DNA of 64,000 bases from Dama dama (taxonomy: Eukaryota > Chordata > Mammalia > Artiodactyla > Cervidae). The stretch covers positions 15,101,001 to 15,165,000 of the forward strand of contig NC_083691.1 in the NCBI RefSeq assembly GCF_033118175.1. Direction: 5' to 3'. The notes beneath the pieces are model-generated. The model did not search any database, was not told the origin of the DNA, and saw nothing but the letters and a program-made list of their open reading frames with translations. Shown here one piece after another: positions 45,225 to 55,607 of this stretch (positions are counted from its first letter, which is position 1; every line of letters starts with the position of its first letter). The translations under genes and the position numbers were made by a program.

Positions 45225-45922
45225 CTTATTCTATTACCTAGACCTGTGTGTGTGTTTCATATGAATGCATTCTAAGTTTTATTAAAAGCTTTCTCTGAAT
45301 CTACTGAATTATTCTCATATGCATTTTCTCATTTTCATACATGTAACGGGATAAAGTTGTCTTACTTTCTTAGGTTTATTAAATTAACTTTTTGTGCCCA
45401 TTTCTATTTTTCTTTTTAAAATGGATGTGCTGTAGCTTTTACATAATCAGGTTGTCATATAGTCTGCTGTGTTCACATAGTCTGCTGTAGTTTTTATTCT
45501 CTGCTATCCATCATGTCACAACTTTTTTCTCCCATTCTGTGGCTTGGACTCTGCTAATTTGTCTCAGTATGTTTATTGATTTTTAAAAGTTAAATTGCGT
45601 TTTCCTTTCTGAAGGGTGAGCGACGTAACTCAATTATATTAAATATTGTTGTGTTTATTGCCCATATTCTGTTTATAGTTTTCCACCTGTGTCAACACTG
45701 GTGATATTTATTTGTGATATTCCTTCATCACTGTGCCCTTCTTTGTTATTTTTCTTTTATTAAAGTGATCATGATAGCCTTATAAAATGAGTCTTGGAGT
45801 GCTTTCTCATTCTCCAGCTTCTGGAAAATTTTGAAAGCTTTAAAATTGCTATTAAATAATGGACAAAATGGCTGGTGAAGGCATTGGGCTTCCTATTTTG
45901 TTTGTGAGATATCCCTGCAGAT
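45225..45922 (-). mobile_element. L1 ORF2 fragment, antisense (part 1)
   Basis: Degenerate antisense ORF2. Best landmarks are 'gccttataaaatgagtcttggagtgctttctc', 'cttctggaaaattttgaaagc' and 'tgaaggcattgggcttcc' (complement of ORF2 reverse transcriptase-downstream sequence). Interrupted at about 45923 by a sense BovB and resumed at 46346. Confidence 0.75.
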
Positions 45923-45923
45923 T

Positions 45924-46345
45924 CATGGGGTATGGGTGTGAGAGTTGGACAAACAAGACTGAGAACTGAAGAGCTGATGCTTTTGAACTGTGGTGTTAGA
46001 GAAGATTCTTGAGAGTCCCTGGGACTGCAAGGAGATCAAACCAGTCCATCCTAAAGGAAATCAGTCCTGAGTATTCATTGGAAGGACTGATGCTGAAGTT
46101 GAAGCTCCAATACTTTTGCCACCTGATGCGAAGAGCTGACTCATTGGAAAAGACCCTGATTCTGGGAAAGATTGAAGGCAGAAGGAGAAGGGGATGACAG
46201 AGGATGAGATGGTTGGATGGCATCACTGGCTCAGTGGACGTCAGGTTGAGCAAACTCCGGGAGATAGTGAAGGACAGGGAGGCCTGGTGTGCTGCAGTCC
46301 ATGGTGTCAAAAAGAGTAGGACATGGTTTAACAACTGAAAAACAA
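45924..46345 (+). mobile_element. BovB LINE inserted in an antisense L1
   Basis: About 420 bp of BovB 3' end from 'atggggtatgggtgtgagagttggac' to 'aacaactgaaaaacaac'. A 62-codon frame (46009-46197) retains RVPGTARRSNQSILKEISPEYSLEGLMLKLKLQYFCHLMRRADSLEKTL. No catalytic domain. Confidence 0.95.
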
Positions 46346-46560
46346 CAATTTCAGATTTACTGATTTTATTGGATTCAGGATTATTTAGGGTTTCCTGTCT
46401 TTTTTCTTGAGCTAGCTTTAATTGTTAAGTTATCTAGGACTTTTTCCATTTGATATAAATATTCAAGTTGACTCAACATTATAAATTTTCTACTCACTTT
46501 TATCTTTTCAATACCAACTGTATTATACCTGACATTTATTATTTTTGGCATTGCAGACTA
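46346..46560 (-). mobile_element. L1 ORF2 fragment, antisense (part 2)
   Basis: 'cagatttactgattttattgg', 'ttgttaagttatctaggactttttccatttgatataaat' and 'cttttatcttttcaatacc' continue the antisense ORF2 split by BovB. Alignment is weak in places. Confidence 0.6.
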
Positions 46561-46620
46561 GAGAGGAGAGGACTGTATTTTCAACAGTATCCTATTAAAT
46601 GAATGGAAAGGTACTTTTTG

Positions 46621-46865
46621 CCTATTATAATCATGGAAATTCAAATTAAAACAGTGGGACACCATGATGGTATACATTGAAAAGTCTCCAACATCAAGTG
46701 CTGTGAAATGTGGAAGACTGGGATCTCTGACACTCTACTGGCGAAAATAAAAGTTGGTGCAAACACTCTGGACAGCCTGTTGGGATTATATAGTAAAATG
46801 TGTCCTATGACCCCAACAATTCTCTTTCTCAGTGTATTTCTCAAAGAGCCACTTTTTTGTTCATT
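46621..46865 (+). repeat. L1 3' fragment, sense
   Basis: 'ggaaattcaaattaaaacagtgggacaccatgatgg', 'caacatcaagtgctgtgaaatgtgg', 'gcaaacactctggacagcctgttggg' and 'gaccccaacaattctctttctc' match the end of L1 ORF2 and start of the 3' UTR (counterparts of accacaatgagataccac, atgctggcgaggatgtgg, ccagcaatcgcgctcc). Confidence 0.82.
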
Positions 46866-47010
46866 ATCATGATTATATGAATAGGGAAGGTTGAATATGA
46901 GTCGCATATGAGCCACGGAGACTACTAGGAGCCTAAAGAGATCTATATTCAGGGCTGAAAGTCAAGACTTTCCAGACTTTCCAATACTTTGCTGTTCCCT
47001 GAGAGAACTT

Positions 47011-47106
47011 AATTTGTGTAGTTGTGGATGCATGCATGTCAACATAGTCTCCCTGGTTTTGGTCACAACTCAGGGACATCTTTTTGCCTTTTCATACTAT
47101 CCATGG
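47011..47106. repeat. Inverted repeat, left arm
   Basis: Reverse complement of 47595-47690. Best part is 47038-47106 (gtcaacatagtctccctgg ... ttttcatactatccatgg), with about six differences over 70 bp; the outer 25 bp is less alike. Includes the boundary between BovB (ccatggacagtatgaaaagg side) and flanking DNA, so it was copied after that BovB inserted. Confidence 0.9.
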
Positions 47107-47123
47107 AGTTCTCTCAGGGAGAG

Positions 47124-47239
47124 AACTTCTCTCAGGAAACAACGGTGAAATTTGATTTATAGCAAATTAGTTCTTTTTTTAATCCCAGAATATGCTCAAT
47201 TATATGATATACTTTGGTGCTTGATATTTAAGTGAGAGA
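47124..47239. repeat. Direct repeat, copy 1
   Basis: About 116 bp, roughly 90 % identical to 47903-48018: 'aacttctctcaggaaacaacgg', 'agcaaattagttc', 'aatcccagaatatgctcaattatatgatat', 'aagtgagaga'. Not part of a repeat family I recognise. Confidence 0.9.
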
Positions 47240-47290
47240 CTTTCAAGGTTTGTACCAGGGCTGGAAGTCAAGACTAACCAGATGTCCCTG

Positions 47291-47619
47291 TTTTTGCTTT
47301 TTTCCGTTGTTCTTATTCAATCACTAGGTCGTGTCCAACTCTTTGGGACCCCATGGACTGCAGCTCGCTAGTCTCCTCTGTACTCCACTACCTCCAGGGG
47401 TTTGCTCAAATTCATGTCCCTTACTATTTAACCGTCTCATCCTCTACTGACCCTTCTCCTCTTGCCTTCAATCTTTTCCAGCATCAAGATCTTTTCCAAG
47501 GAGTTGGCTCTGTGCATCAGGTGGCCAAAGTATTGGAGCCAAAGTACCGGAGAAGGAAATGGCAACCCACCCCAGTATTCTGGCCTGGAGAACCCCATGG
47601 ACAGTATGAAAAGGCAAAA
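47291..47619 (-). mobile_element. BovB LINE with inverted 5' part and TSD
   Basis: 47291-47540 is antisense BovB 3' end with T-rich tail. 47541-47619 is an upstream BovB segment in plus orientation (ggagaaggaaatggcaaccc, ggagaaccccatggacagtatgaaaagg). Both are enclosed by a perfect 11-bp duplication agatgtccctg (47280-47290 and 47620-47630). The word ccaaagta occurs on both sides of the internal junction (about 47525 and 47540), suggesting microhomology joining. Confidence 0.85.
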
Positions 47620-47690
47620 AGATGTCCCTGAGCTGTGACCAAAACCAAGGAGACTGTGTTGACACACAAGAACCCACAACCACACTAATG
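47595..47690. repeat. Inverted repeat, right arm
   Basis: Partner of 47011-47106. Starts inside the inverted BovB segment and runs about 70 bp into flanking unique sequence. Confidence 0.9.
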
Positions 47691-47902
47691 TCTGCATTAA
47701 AAATGACTATAGGTCAGCTTAGTGTGGAAAGTAATAAAAATCAATGATAAAAGTATTTAATTCCCTCCTGTGTGTCTCCAATTGCTTCCTACATGTTCCC
47801 TATAACCCTTTGTAATAAGAATAATATATAATGTGAAAATCTAATTAATAATTTTATGAATTAGTTACAGGTGTTTTTTAATAAAGTCACCAAATGTTAA
47901 GT
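47691..47902. other. Unassigned AT-rich spacer
   Basis: Between the inverted repeat arm and the second direct repeat; no feature recognised. Confidence 0.45.
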
Positions 47903-48018
47903 TAACTTCTCTCAGGGAACAATGGTGAAATTTTATTTCTAGCAAATTAGCTCTTTTTTAATCCCAGAATATGCTCAATTATATGATATCATTTTGTGCT
48001 TGGTAGTTAAGTGAGAGA
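47903..48018. repeat. Direct repeat, copy 2
   Basis: Partner of 47124-47239, 779 bp downstream and in the same orientation. Confidence 0.9.
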
Positions 48019-48185
48019 AAAAATAAAATTATTCAGTCATTCCAATTTCATGATTATAATTCATCAAAGCATATTTAGGAGTGACATCTCCATGATTTAA
48101 TAATAACAGAAGGACTGAGATAATGTTAGATATGAGTTAACATCAGGGGTAATTTCTAGGTGCAGAGTATTACATGCGTTTACTG

Positions 48186-48383
48186 TGTGTGTTAGTTATT
48201 CAGTCGTGTCCGACTCTGCGATCCCCTGGGCTGTAGCCCGCCAGGCTCCTCTGTCCATGGGGTTCTCCAGGCAAGAATACTAGAGTAGGTTGCCACTCCC
48301 TTCTCCAGGGGATCTTCCCAACCGAGGGATGGAACCTGGGTCTCCTGCACTGCAGGCAGATTCTTTACTATCTGAGCCAGGTC
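48186..48383 (-). mobile_element. Bov-tA SINE
   Basis: Antisense; 'gttagttattcagtcgtgtccg' at the left, 'gggatggaacctgggtc' B box complement, head cut at 'atctgagccagg'. Confidence 0.95.
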
Positions 48384-48507
48384 CACTATGCACAAATAAC
48401 AATGGAGACAAAACTAGCATATGCCTATTCCTCTGGACTTTGATGCATATTTTAAACCCATTCTCCACTTTGATCATCCTACTGACACTGAAAGGTATAT
48501 AGGTAGA

Positions 48508-48610
48508 CTTCATTTTCTGAATGACAAGCTGGAGGCTGAGGGAGGTTAAAGAATTTTCTCAAGGAGCTGCATCTAAAATATGCCAGCCTAGGATTCTGGC
48601 TGCAAAGATA
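48508..48610 (+). repeat. MIR SINE fragment
   Basis: 'cattttctgaatgacaagctggaggctgagggaggttaaagaattttctcaagg' and 'gcctaggattctggctgc' follow MIR order. Confidence 0.65.
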
Positions 48611-48824
48611 ATTTTCCCTTCCACTTTACAGCACTGTTCATGGTTCATTAACAATCCGACGCCTTCCCCCACCATTGCCACGCCCTCTTAGTGGGTGTTC
48701 CAGCTCTCCATGAATGCTGCTGGCCTGGAGACCGTGCAGTGTGAGCCCACGTGGGCCACAGGTTGCGCTCATTGCTTGGACTTCTTCTCCCAGGAAAACA
48801 ATAAGCTCCCGTTGATCCTATAAA

Positions 48825-49182
48825 CTTTTGAACTGTGGTGTTGGAGAAGACTCTTGAGAGTCCCTTGGACTGCAGGGAGATCAAACCAGTCCATCCTAAA
48901 GGAAATCAGTACTGAATATTCATTGGAAGGACTAACGAAGAAGCTGAAACTTTGGCCACCTGATGCGAAGAATTGATTTATTTGAAAAGACCCTGATGCT
49001 GGGAAAGATTGAAGGAGGGAGGACAAAGGGACGACAGAGGATGAGATGCTTGGATGGCATGACCGACTCGATGGACATGACTTTGAGCAAGCTCTGGGAG
49101 TTGGTGATGGACAGGGAAGCCTGGCGTGCTGCGGTCCATGGGGTCGCAAAGAGTCAGACACGATTGAGTGACTGAACTGAAC
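48825..49182 (+). mobile_element. BovB LINE, 3' end with TSD
   Basis: Sense BovB from 'cttttgaactgtggtgttgg' to 'gactgaactgaac'. TSD tgatcctataaa (48813-48824) versus tgatgctataaa (49183-49194), 11 of 12. A 70-codon frame (48963-49175) retains RQRMRCLDGMTDSMDMTLSKL, typical of the BovB C-terminus. Confidence 0.95.
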
Positions 49183-49235
49183 TGATGCTATAAAAGTCTC
49201 CACAGTATTGTCTTTTTGACATCGTGCTTTCTGAT

Positions 49236-49292
49236 ATTTTAAACATTTTTAAACATTTTAAACATTTTTAAACAATTTTAAACATTTCTGAT
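49236..49292. repeat. (AAACATTTTT)n minisatellite
   Basis: Five units of about 10-11 bp (aaacattttt, aaacatttt, aaacattttt, aaacaatttt, aaacattt) flanked by gatatttt on both sides. Confidence 0.9.
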
Positions 49293-49853
49293 ATTTTTTA
49301 ACAAATTGCATATGTATGAAAATGCTCAAGCCCCCTGAAAGCAGAGCTTTAACCCCATCAATGTTTGTCTTCTGATTCTTGCAGCCTCTCCCTCACCCAC
49401 ATTCAGTATGTCCCAGCTGTCTTAATTATATCATCCTCCGAAATGTGTTTAGTTTTGCTCTTGTTTTATGTGTAATATTCGTAATTGTATGTTTTAATGA
49501 CAGCATACCTTGCTTAAGGAACTAAGTGAGGTCAGGTTTTGTGTCTGTATATAGCAAAGTATTTGCCACAGAGCAAGTGTTCTAAATTGATTCATAAATC
49601 CTGTGTGTGTGTTAAGGAAGGAACAAAGCAGTTATATTTTGGGAGAGTAGTGTATATTTCTGCAATATAATGTCTGTGTTGATATCAGAAAAAGTTAGGG
49701 ATAAAGGTTACTGTGGTATATTGGGAATCACCAGATACATGCCTGTGATGAAAAATGCGAAAAACAAAGCTGCATTAGACCAAATAAATGCATGCACATA
49801 GAGTGAAGATGGGGTGGTAAGTCTGTAGATTTTTAAATAAGCAGAGTCTCAGT
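49293..49853. other. Unassigned DNA, weak L2 resemblance
   Basis: 49500-49600 ('gaactaagtgaggtcagg', 'tatttgccacagagcaagtg') could be a worn L2 3' end; the rest is not recognised. Confidence 0.4.
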
Positions 49854-49854
49854 G

Positions 49855-50085
49855 GTCAAGTCCTATGACTTTAGAGTTAGACCTGGAATTAAACCCTAAC
49901 CCAACTTTACTGATGAATAAGTATGCAGTCTTAGAAAATTATCTTCACTTTCTGAATCCAAATTCCCTCATGTATGAAATGAAGACAATAAAAATTCCTA
50001 TCTTATAAAGTTACTCTGAGAGGCCAGTGATAGGACAAATACAAGGAGCTTATCAGGGGGCTTGGAAAACAGAAATAGTTACTCC
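49855..50085 (-). repeat. MIR SINE, near full length
   Basis: Plus-strand order 'ttagagttagacctggaattaaaccc', 'ctttactgatgaataagtatgcag', 'tcttcactttctgaatcc', 'aaattccctcatgtatgaaatgaagacaataaa', 'aaggagcttatcaggggg' is the complement of MIR. Confidence 0.82.
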
Positions 50086-50281
50086 TAAGTAGCTATCAAC
50101 TCCACTATCATTATCATGATTATTATCATTATACTAAAATTGACCACACTGCTTTAAAATGTACTCAACTTCATAAAGGTAGTGGTTCTATCTCAGGTAG
50201 CACTAAATATATTTCAAATTTATTCTTGCAGTAGTAGTTCTAAGTTTCAAGTTCATGTGAAAGCAAGCAGGATACTTCAAG

Positions 50282-50376
50282 GGACTTTCCAGGTGGTGCT
50301 CCTGGTAAACGACCTATTTTTCAGTGCAGAAGACATAAGAGATTCAGGTTCAATCCCTGGGTTGGGTACGATCTTT
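50282..50376 (+). mobile_element. Bov-tA head only
   Basis: Only the tRNA-derived head is present ('ggactttccaggtggtgctcc', 'gattcaggttcaatccctggg', ending 'tacgatctttgg'); the whole Bov-A body is missing. This is a 3' truncation, unusual for a target-primed SINE, so a later deletion is likely. Confidence 0.88.
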
Positions 50377-51508
50377 GGATTATAAATGATCTAGTGAGAG
50401 GCTTTTTGTTGATGTCTAACATACATATTTTTATACATTTATATGAGCCTAGGCAAGCTGAGAAAAGTCAGAATGCTCAAAATCAAGTCCCTGGTAGAGG
50501 ATCATGCCCAGCTCTGGGAGACTTCCACTGCCTTTCTTTCTCCACTAAATATATGTAGAGGTTTTCACTATCAGCAAAGAACCACTCATGTCTAATCTGA
50601 GCTAAAACACCAGTGAGTTCCATTCTTGTCTTGTGAATGGAGGTAAAATGAATCAGTACTCTAAAGGGCCAGCATGCTGAGGTCAGTTGAGACCATCTAC
50701 TTAGGGAAAAAGAGATAGAGCACATGCTATCTTCCTCTCAGCTACAGTGCTTATCTCTAAGTTCGATACATATTAAGGGCAGATATTTAAAGAGAAAGAG
50801 GCTTGCAGCTCTAGGAACCGGTCCAGCATGAGCTGAATCACCAAGCACTGCTGGGCTTCATCCGTTCTCTTCTCATTCCTCTTGATGAATGTAAGACATC
50901 GCTGCTCAGGATGCAATTAAGGGCAATAAATGAAGGTCTTTGCAAACATCCCATGCATTTTAAAGCTCCCTATAATTACTACAGCAATATAATTAAATAC
51001 AAATTTTAAAAACATACAGCAGAGCAGCAAATGTATTACTATAGGACCTTGGCTTCAAAACCAGATCCTGGCTTGTTCCAGCTTTACGGCTCATTAACTT
51101 TACTCGTGGTTTTCACGTAAACACGAGTCTAAGTGCTGAGCAGGTGCACAGTCCCCGTATTGGATGCAGTGGACTGTGACCACGCTTGCCTCTGCCCACC
51201 CTGCGTGTAAGAGAGCAGCAAAGAGCTGGGAGAGGAGATGCTTCAGCTATTTTCTCCAGCTCTCTTTTAAAAGGATCCAAACTGTATCATTTAGAAGGAA
51301 GATTTAAGCACTTCTGATTTCTCCCTAGGCCACTGGGCTATCATGTGTCTTTTTTTTAACTGTTAGTGAATTAGTGAATTTAGAAGTTCAGCTTTTATCA
51401 AAATTTACAGATTTAAGGACAATCCTAGATCATAGCTTCTGAAGGGCCTGAGTGATAAAAATAAATGAATCTTATTACATCTCCTGCAAATAAGTATAGA
51501 TGTATAGC
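50377..51508. other. Repeat-poor DNA with candidate conserved block
   Basis: 50860-51010 has conserved-element-like texture: 'ggatgcaattaagggcaataaatg', 'tttgcaaacatcccatgcatttt', 'ctataattactac', 'caatataattaaatac'. No coding signature. The remainder, including a possible degraded MIR at about 51050-51110, is not assigned. Confidence 0.4.
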
Positions 51509-51511
51509 TAT

Positions 51512-51711
51512 ATGGGCCTTCCAGGTGGCGCTAGTGGTAAAGTCCACCTGCCAATGCAGGAGACATAAAGATCCCTGGGTCAGGATGATCCCCTAGAGGA
51601 GGGCATGGCAATCCACTCAATATTCTTGTCTGGAGAATCCCATGGACAGAAGAACCTGGTGGGCTACAGTACAGAGGGTCGCAAAGAGTCAGAAGCAACT
51701 TAGCATGCACA
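51512..51711 (+). mobile_element. Bov-tA SINE with B-box deletion
   Basis: Head 'gggccttccaggtggcgctag' present; the sequence after 'ggagacataa' jumps to 'agatccctggg', removing most of the B box. Body and end intact. Confidence 0.95.
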
Positions 51712-51752
51712 CATGCATATAGATATTCATTTCTTTCTGGAATTTTATTCTC

Positions 51753-51862
51753 TCATATATATATACATTATATATATATATATATATACATTATATATAT
51801 ATATATATAATGTGTGTGTGTGTATATATATATATAGTTACATAGAGAGATATATAGCTCTA
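51753..51862. repeat. Compound (TA)n/(TG)n microsatellite
   Basis: Alternating tatata blocks interrupted by catta, then tgtgtgtgtgtg and more tatata, ending in agagagatatatag. Confidence 0.95.
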
Positions 51863-52490
51863 ATTCCTTTCTGGAATTAGAGCCAGGCTATCTGTTGGGA
51901 AGGAACTGAAATAACAGTGCAGACAGGAAGACCTGAAGTGATTTCTCACATTAGCAAACACCAGAGAAGACAGTCCACAAGATGGGAAGGGATTCCAGGA
52001 ATTCAGCACTGGGCCTGGGTTACTGATAGTGAATTTTCCAGAAGGTCACTGGCATTAACAAAGGTACTCATCAGTATGTTTTTCTTGTGATTCATTAGAA
52101 AACAAGGTGTCTTGGGACTAATTATAGAGATGCATATATCATATATATGTATATATGCATGCACATATATTTTGTACATAATAATATGTATGCATATATT
52201 ATATATAATATAGATATTGTATACATATATATATGACAGGCCAGAATGGTTAGTGGGACATTGATCTTGTTTCTTAGGAGTTCCTGACACACACTTCAGG
52301 GTGTTACGTGTCATGACGTCTGAATCTTTCCTGACTTCCCATCTGACAAGACAAACATCCCAGCTCCCTGTGGACCAGGTGAGGTGGAAGGGACATCACC
52401 CAACCCTGACCCCGTAGCCCTCCTGCTGACTTTCATGGGGCTTGAAATGAAGCTCTCAGGCCTCCAAGGCTCCCATCTTAAGACATAAAT
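51863..52490. other. Unassigned DNA
   Basis: 52130-52235 is TA/CA-rich (atatatgtatatatgcatgc type). The phrase 'tttctggaattagagcc' repeats an earlier 'tttctggaattttattc' around the microsatellite. No gene. Confidence 0.45.
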
Positions 52491-52634
52491 ACTTGGGTGG
52501 CATTGCCGACTCGATGGACATGAGTTTGAGCAAGCTCCGGGAATTGGTGATGGACAGGGAGGCCTGGCGTGCTGTGGTCCATGGGGTCCTTGGGGCTGCA
52601 AAGAGTCAGACATGACTGAGCAACTGAACTGAAG
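52491..52634 (+). mobile_element. BovB LINE, very short 3' end
   Basis: 144 bp: 'gggtggcattgccgactcgatgg' to 'gactgagcaactgaactgaa'. A 12-bp insertion 'tccttggggctg' splits the 'ggggtcgcaaag' block. Confidence 0.94.
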
Positions 52635-52864
52635 AAAGGGAAAAGGATGCAGGAGCAAAGGGGACCATACACACCTCTGTATCCAATTTCCCGCAGACTG
52701 AAGCATGGAAACTCAGCGCCAGGGCACTGGAAAATAAAACTGCCTTTCTGCACCTTGAGCGCAGTCCCTGGAGGCTGTGTCACGCATCGCGCTTCCTCTT
52801 CTAATCAGCACCCTTCAGTTTATCTTCACGGTGTCTTTTTCCCCCATAGTTTCATCCATCCACC

Positions 52865-53070
52865 AGCTTCCCTGGTGGCTCAAATGGTAAAAGTGTCTGC
52901 TTACATTGCAGGAGACCCAGGTTCAATCCCTGGGTTGGGAAGATCCCCTGGAGAAGGAAATGGCAACCCACTCCAGTATTCTTGCCTGGAAAATCCCATG
53001 GATGGAGGAGCCTGGTGGTCTACAGTCCCTGGGGTCACAAAGAGTTGGGCACGACTGAGCGACTCCATGA
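52865..53070 (+). mobile_element. Bov-tA SINE
   Basis: Complete sense copy: 'agcttccctggtggctcaaatgg', B box 'aggttcaatccctggg', body, 'gggcacgactgagcgactcc' end. Confidence 0.96.
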
Positions 53071-55170
53071 TCACTATCCGCCTGAACCCTCTTCCTGCCC
53101 ATCTCTGCTTTGTTGAGCCTCAGGTCTCCTTCCCTCCTGGAAGAAGGTCTCCCTGAGCCCTCCCCCCGTCCTGTATGAACATCCTCCCCGTCCCTCCCAT
53201 CCATGATCAGTCACTTTTGCCATCTCTCTCTTTCAAGTGTGGGTCCTTCAAAGGAGGGACAACCTTTTTCATCTCTATATTTCGGTGTTCCGGGTATAGA
53301 ACTATTTATGTTCAAAATCGCTGTGTTATACCTGCTATGCTATGCAGATCACCGTGGGTGATGCCATTCAGCCTTTACAACAAGCCTGTGCGTCTTGTGC
53401 TCAGCTTTCATGGGGAAAACCCAATGCTGTCTCTGAGCACTCGGCCTGGCCCATGTGAGGAAGCATCGTTCATCTCAGCTCAGTCCATGATTCTCTGTGA
53501 ATCATGGGCTCAGCCAGCTGCGAATCACTGAAGGACACCTGATGGAAACTGCGGGAAAGGTGTGAGAACGTATTTTAGCTGATGTTGGCAATTTGGAGGC
53601 AGTTTGACCTTTCCTACTGTCCTCAGTCTTCTCAGGGGCTGTGTCCTTTCACAAGGTAAGTTTCATTGACACGATCATTTTCAAATGCAGATCCTTAGAA
53701 AGTAGAGAAGGGTTACTTGAACATTTGCAACATGCCTTTCCAGGAAAGGACTTCACATAGGTGTTGACTTTGCTGCTGCAGATCCATAAAATATGATGCT
53801 GTGTGTTTTGATTTTGAAGCTGTGATGCTCTCATTTATAAAGATGTCTTTGCCTCCCATGCTCTCTGCACACAGTGACTCAGACGGAGGGCTCTGGGGTC
53901 ACTGGCAGTCAGGCAGCCGGCCTCTCTCGTGTGCTGGTGAGCTCACACTCAGCATGCTATGTGTGGAGACTCGGAGAGAAACCGAGGAGGTGTTTCACAT
54001 GCTGGCACTTCCCTACATGAGAGTCTTTCCGTGTGAATGTGAAACCTCATTTCTTAGTTTTCCTGCACCAACCCCTATGCACAAAACATTTCATGGAATG
54101 ATAAAGGTGGTCAGTTCTTCACAAGTCCATTTTAACTGAATGTCAGTCGAATGATAGGATTGCATTCAGCAACCATGGGAACTGGTTCAGGGAGGGTCAT
54201 GTGATCAAAGACAGGTCAGGAAGGCCTCTCATTCATTCTGCTGAAAATAGTAGGAAATAACCATTCTCCTTGTGCTGAGGCTTACTCGTTTTAAATAATA
54301 TAAGCTTGGAATTGCTGACAGCCATGGAATGCTATGGTTGGATAAGGTCTACAGGAAAAGAATCTAACCTGGAAGAACAATCATAACCACAGTTGAGCAC
54401 CTGGACCCATTGAACTTCTTCCTCAGACATCTCCATTTCTTGATTTAATGTATTTCCTGTTTGGTTTAAACCAAACGGAGTCGTTTACTGTCATTTGCAA
54501 TGAAAAGAGTTCTGACTAAGACACTTATCTTACACATCCGAGACAAAGCCAGCTGTGATCTGTGCCTAGTTCACAGTCCTTCGGCCACTTGGACTTGGTG
54601 TTAGAAGCTGGCATTCCAAGTGCCTGTGTCCTGATCTCTCATGGGGGACTTGGACTTGAACACAGGTTACTGGTTTCCGTAGTTAAGTATATCCTGAAGA
54701 GTTGATTCTATTCTAGGCAGTTTCTTGAAATTCAGAACTCTGCTGTCCTGATTGCCCTAGTCCCACAAAAGAGGATGCTAACACATCCCAAATGCTCTGG
54801 TACCAATATTTTCTCAGTCAGTTTTCCTCGTTCTACTGTCATAGAGATATGAGAGATCTCTCTCTCTCTTTCTCTGCCATTGTGAAGAATTGCATTAGCT
54901 TTCCAATACAAGAGTGCTCTGATTGTAGGTTTTATGGTGCAGCATAGTACCTTAGGATGCATGTGGTCTCTGTCCCTTGCAACATATTTGAGGATGTACT
55001 TCTTTCAGTAACCCTAACAAGGGAAAGAAAGAAAAGACATGCAGACTGAAAAGAAAAAAAAATAAAGGAAAAAAGCTCACATGCAGATGGTATGTTTGTC
55101 TATGTAGAAAATCTCAAGGAACAAAACAGCAAACCTACTCCTAGGACTGATCAGTGAGTTTTGCAAGGTT
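53071..55170. other. Unassigned DNA, 2.1 kb
   Basis: The longest stretch in the right half without a clear repeat. Contains a short tctctc run (54857-54870) and an 18-bp perfect palindrome (54459-54476). A MIR-like phrase (ttcagcctttacaacaagcctgtg) lies at 53367-53391. Frames of 112-118 codons at 53175-53531 and 53801-54139 show no domain or homology I can recognise. Confidence 0.45.
54459..54476. repeat. 18-bp perfect palindrome
   Basis: gtttggtttaaaccaaac reads identically on both strands. Confidence 0.95.
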
Positions 55171-55183
55171 AGGGCTTCACCAT

Positions 55184-55468
55184 TGGAGAAGGCAATGATA
55201 CCCCACTCCAGTACTCTTGCCTGGAAAATCCCACAGACAGGGGAGCCTGGTGGGCTGCAGTCCACGGGGTCCTAAGAGTTGGACACGACTGGGCAACTTC
55301 ACTTTCACTTTCACTTTTTGCTTTCATGTATTGGAGAAGGAAATGACAACCCACTCCAGTATTCTTGCCTGAAGAAACCCAGGGGTGGGGGGAGCCTGGT
55401 GGGCTGCCGTCTATGGGGTCGCACAGAGTTGGACACGACTGAAGCGACTTAGTAGCAGCAGCAGCAGC
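55184..55468 (+). mobile_element. Bov-A2 dimeric SINE, perfect 13-bp TSD
   Basis: Two Bov-A monomers joined by a ttcactttcactttcactt linker, ending in six agc units. A perfect 13-bp TSD agggcttcaccat lies at 55171-55183 and 55469-55481. Both monomers differ little from the family form, so this is among the youngest insertions here. Confidence 0.98.
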
Positions 55469-55607
55469 AGGGCTTCACCATATGAATTTGGGAGGAATAT
55501 GACTCAGCCCAAGACTTTAGCCATTAATGCAATAGAAGCCATAAGCACAGTGAATTTTCTAAGGAAGTGGTTCTCAACGTTTTCAACAACAAAACACACA
55601 CACACAC

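Noticed and set aside
49236..49292. CRISPR-like regular repeats
   Set aside because: Units are about 10 bp, contiguous and without spacers; it is an AT minisatellite in a vertebrate genome.
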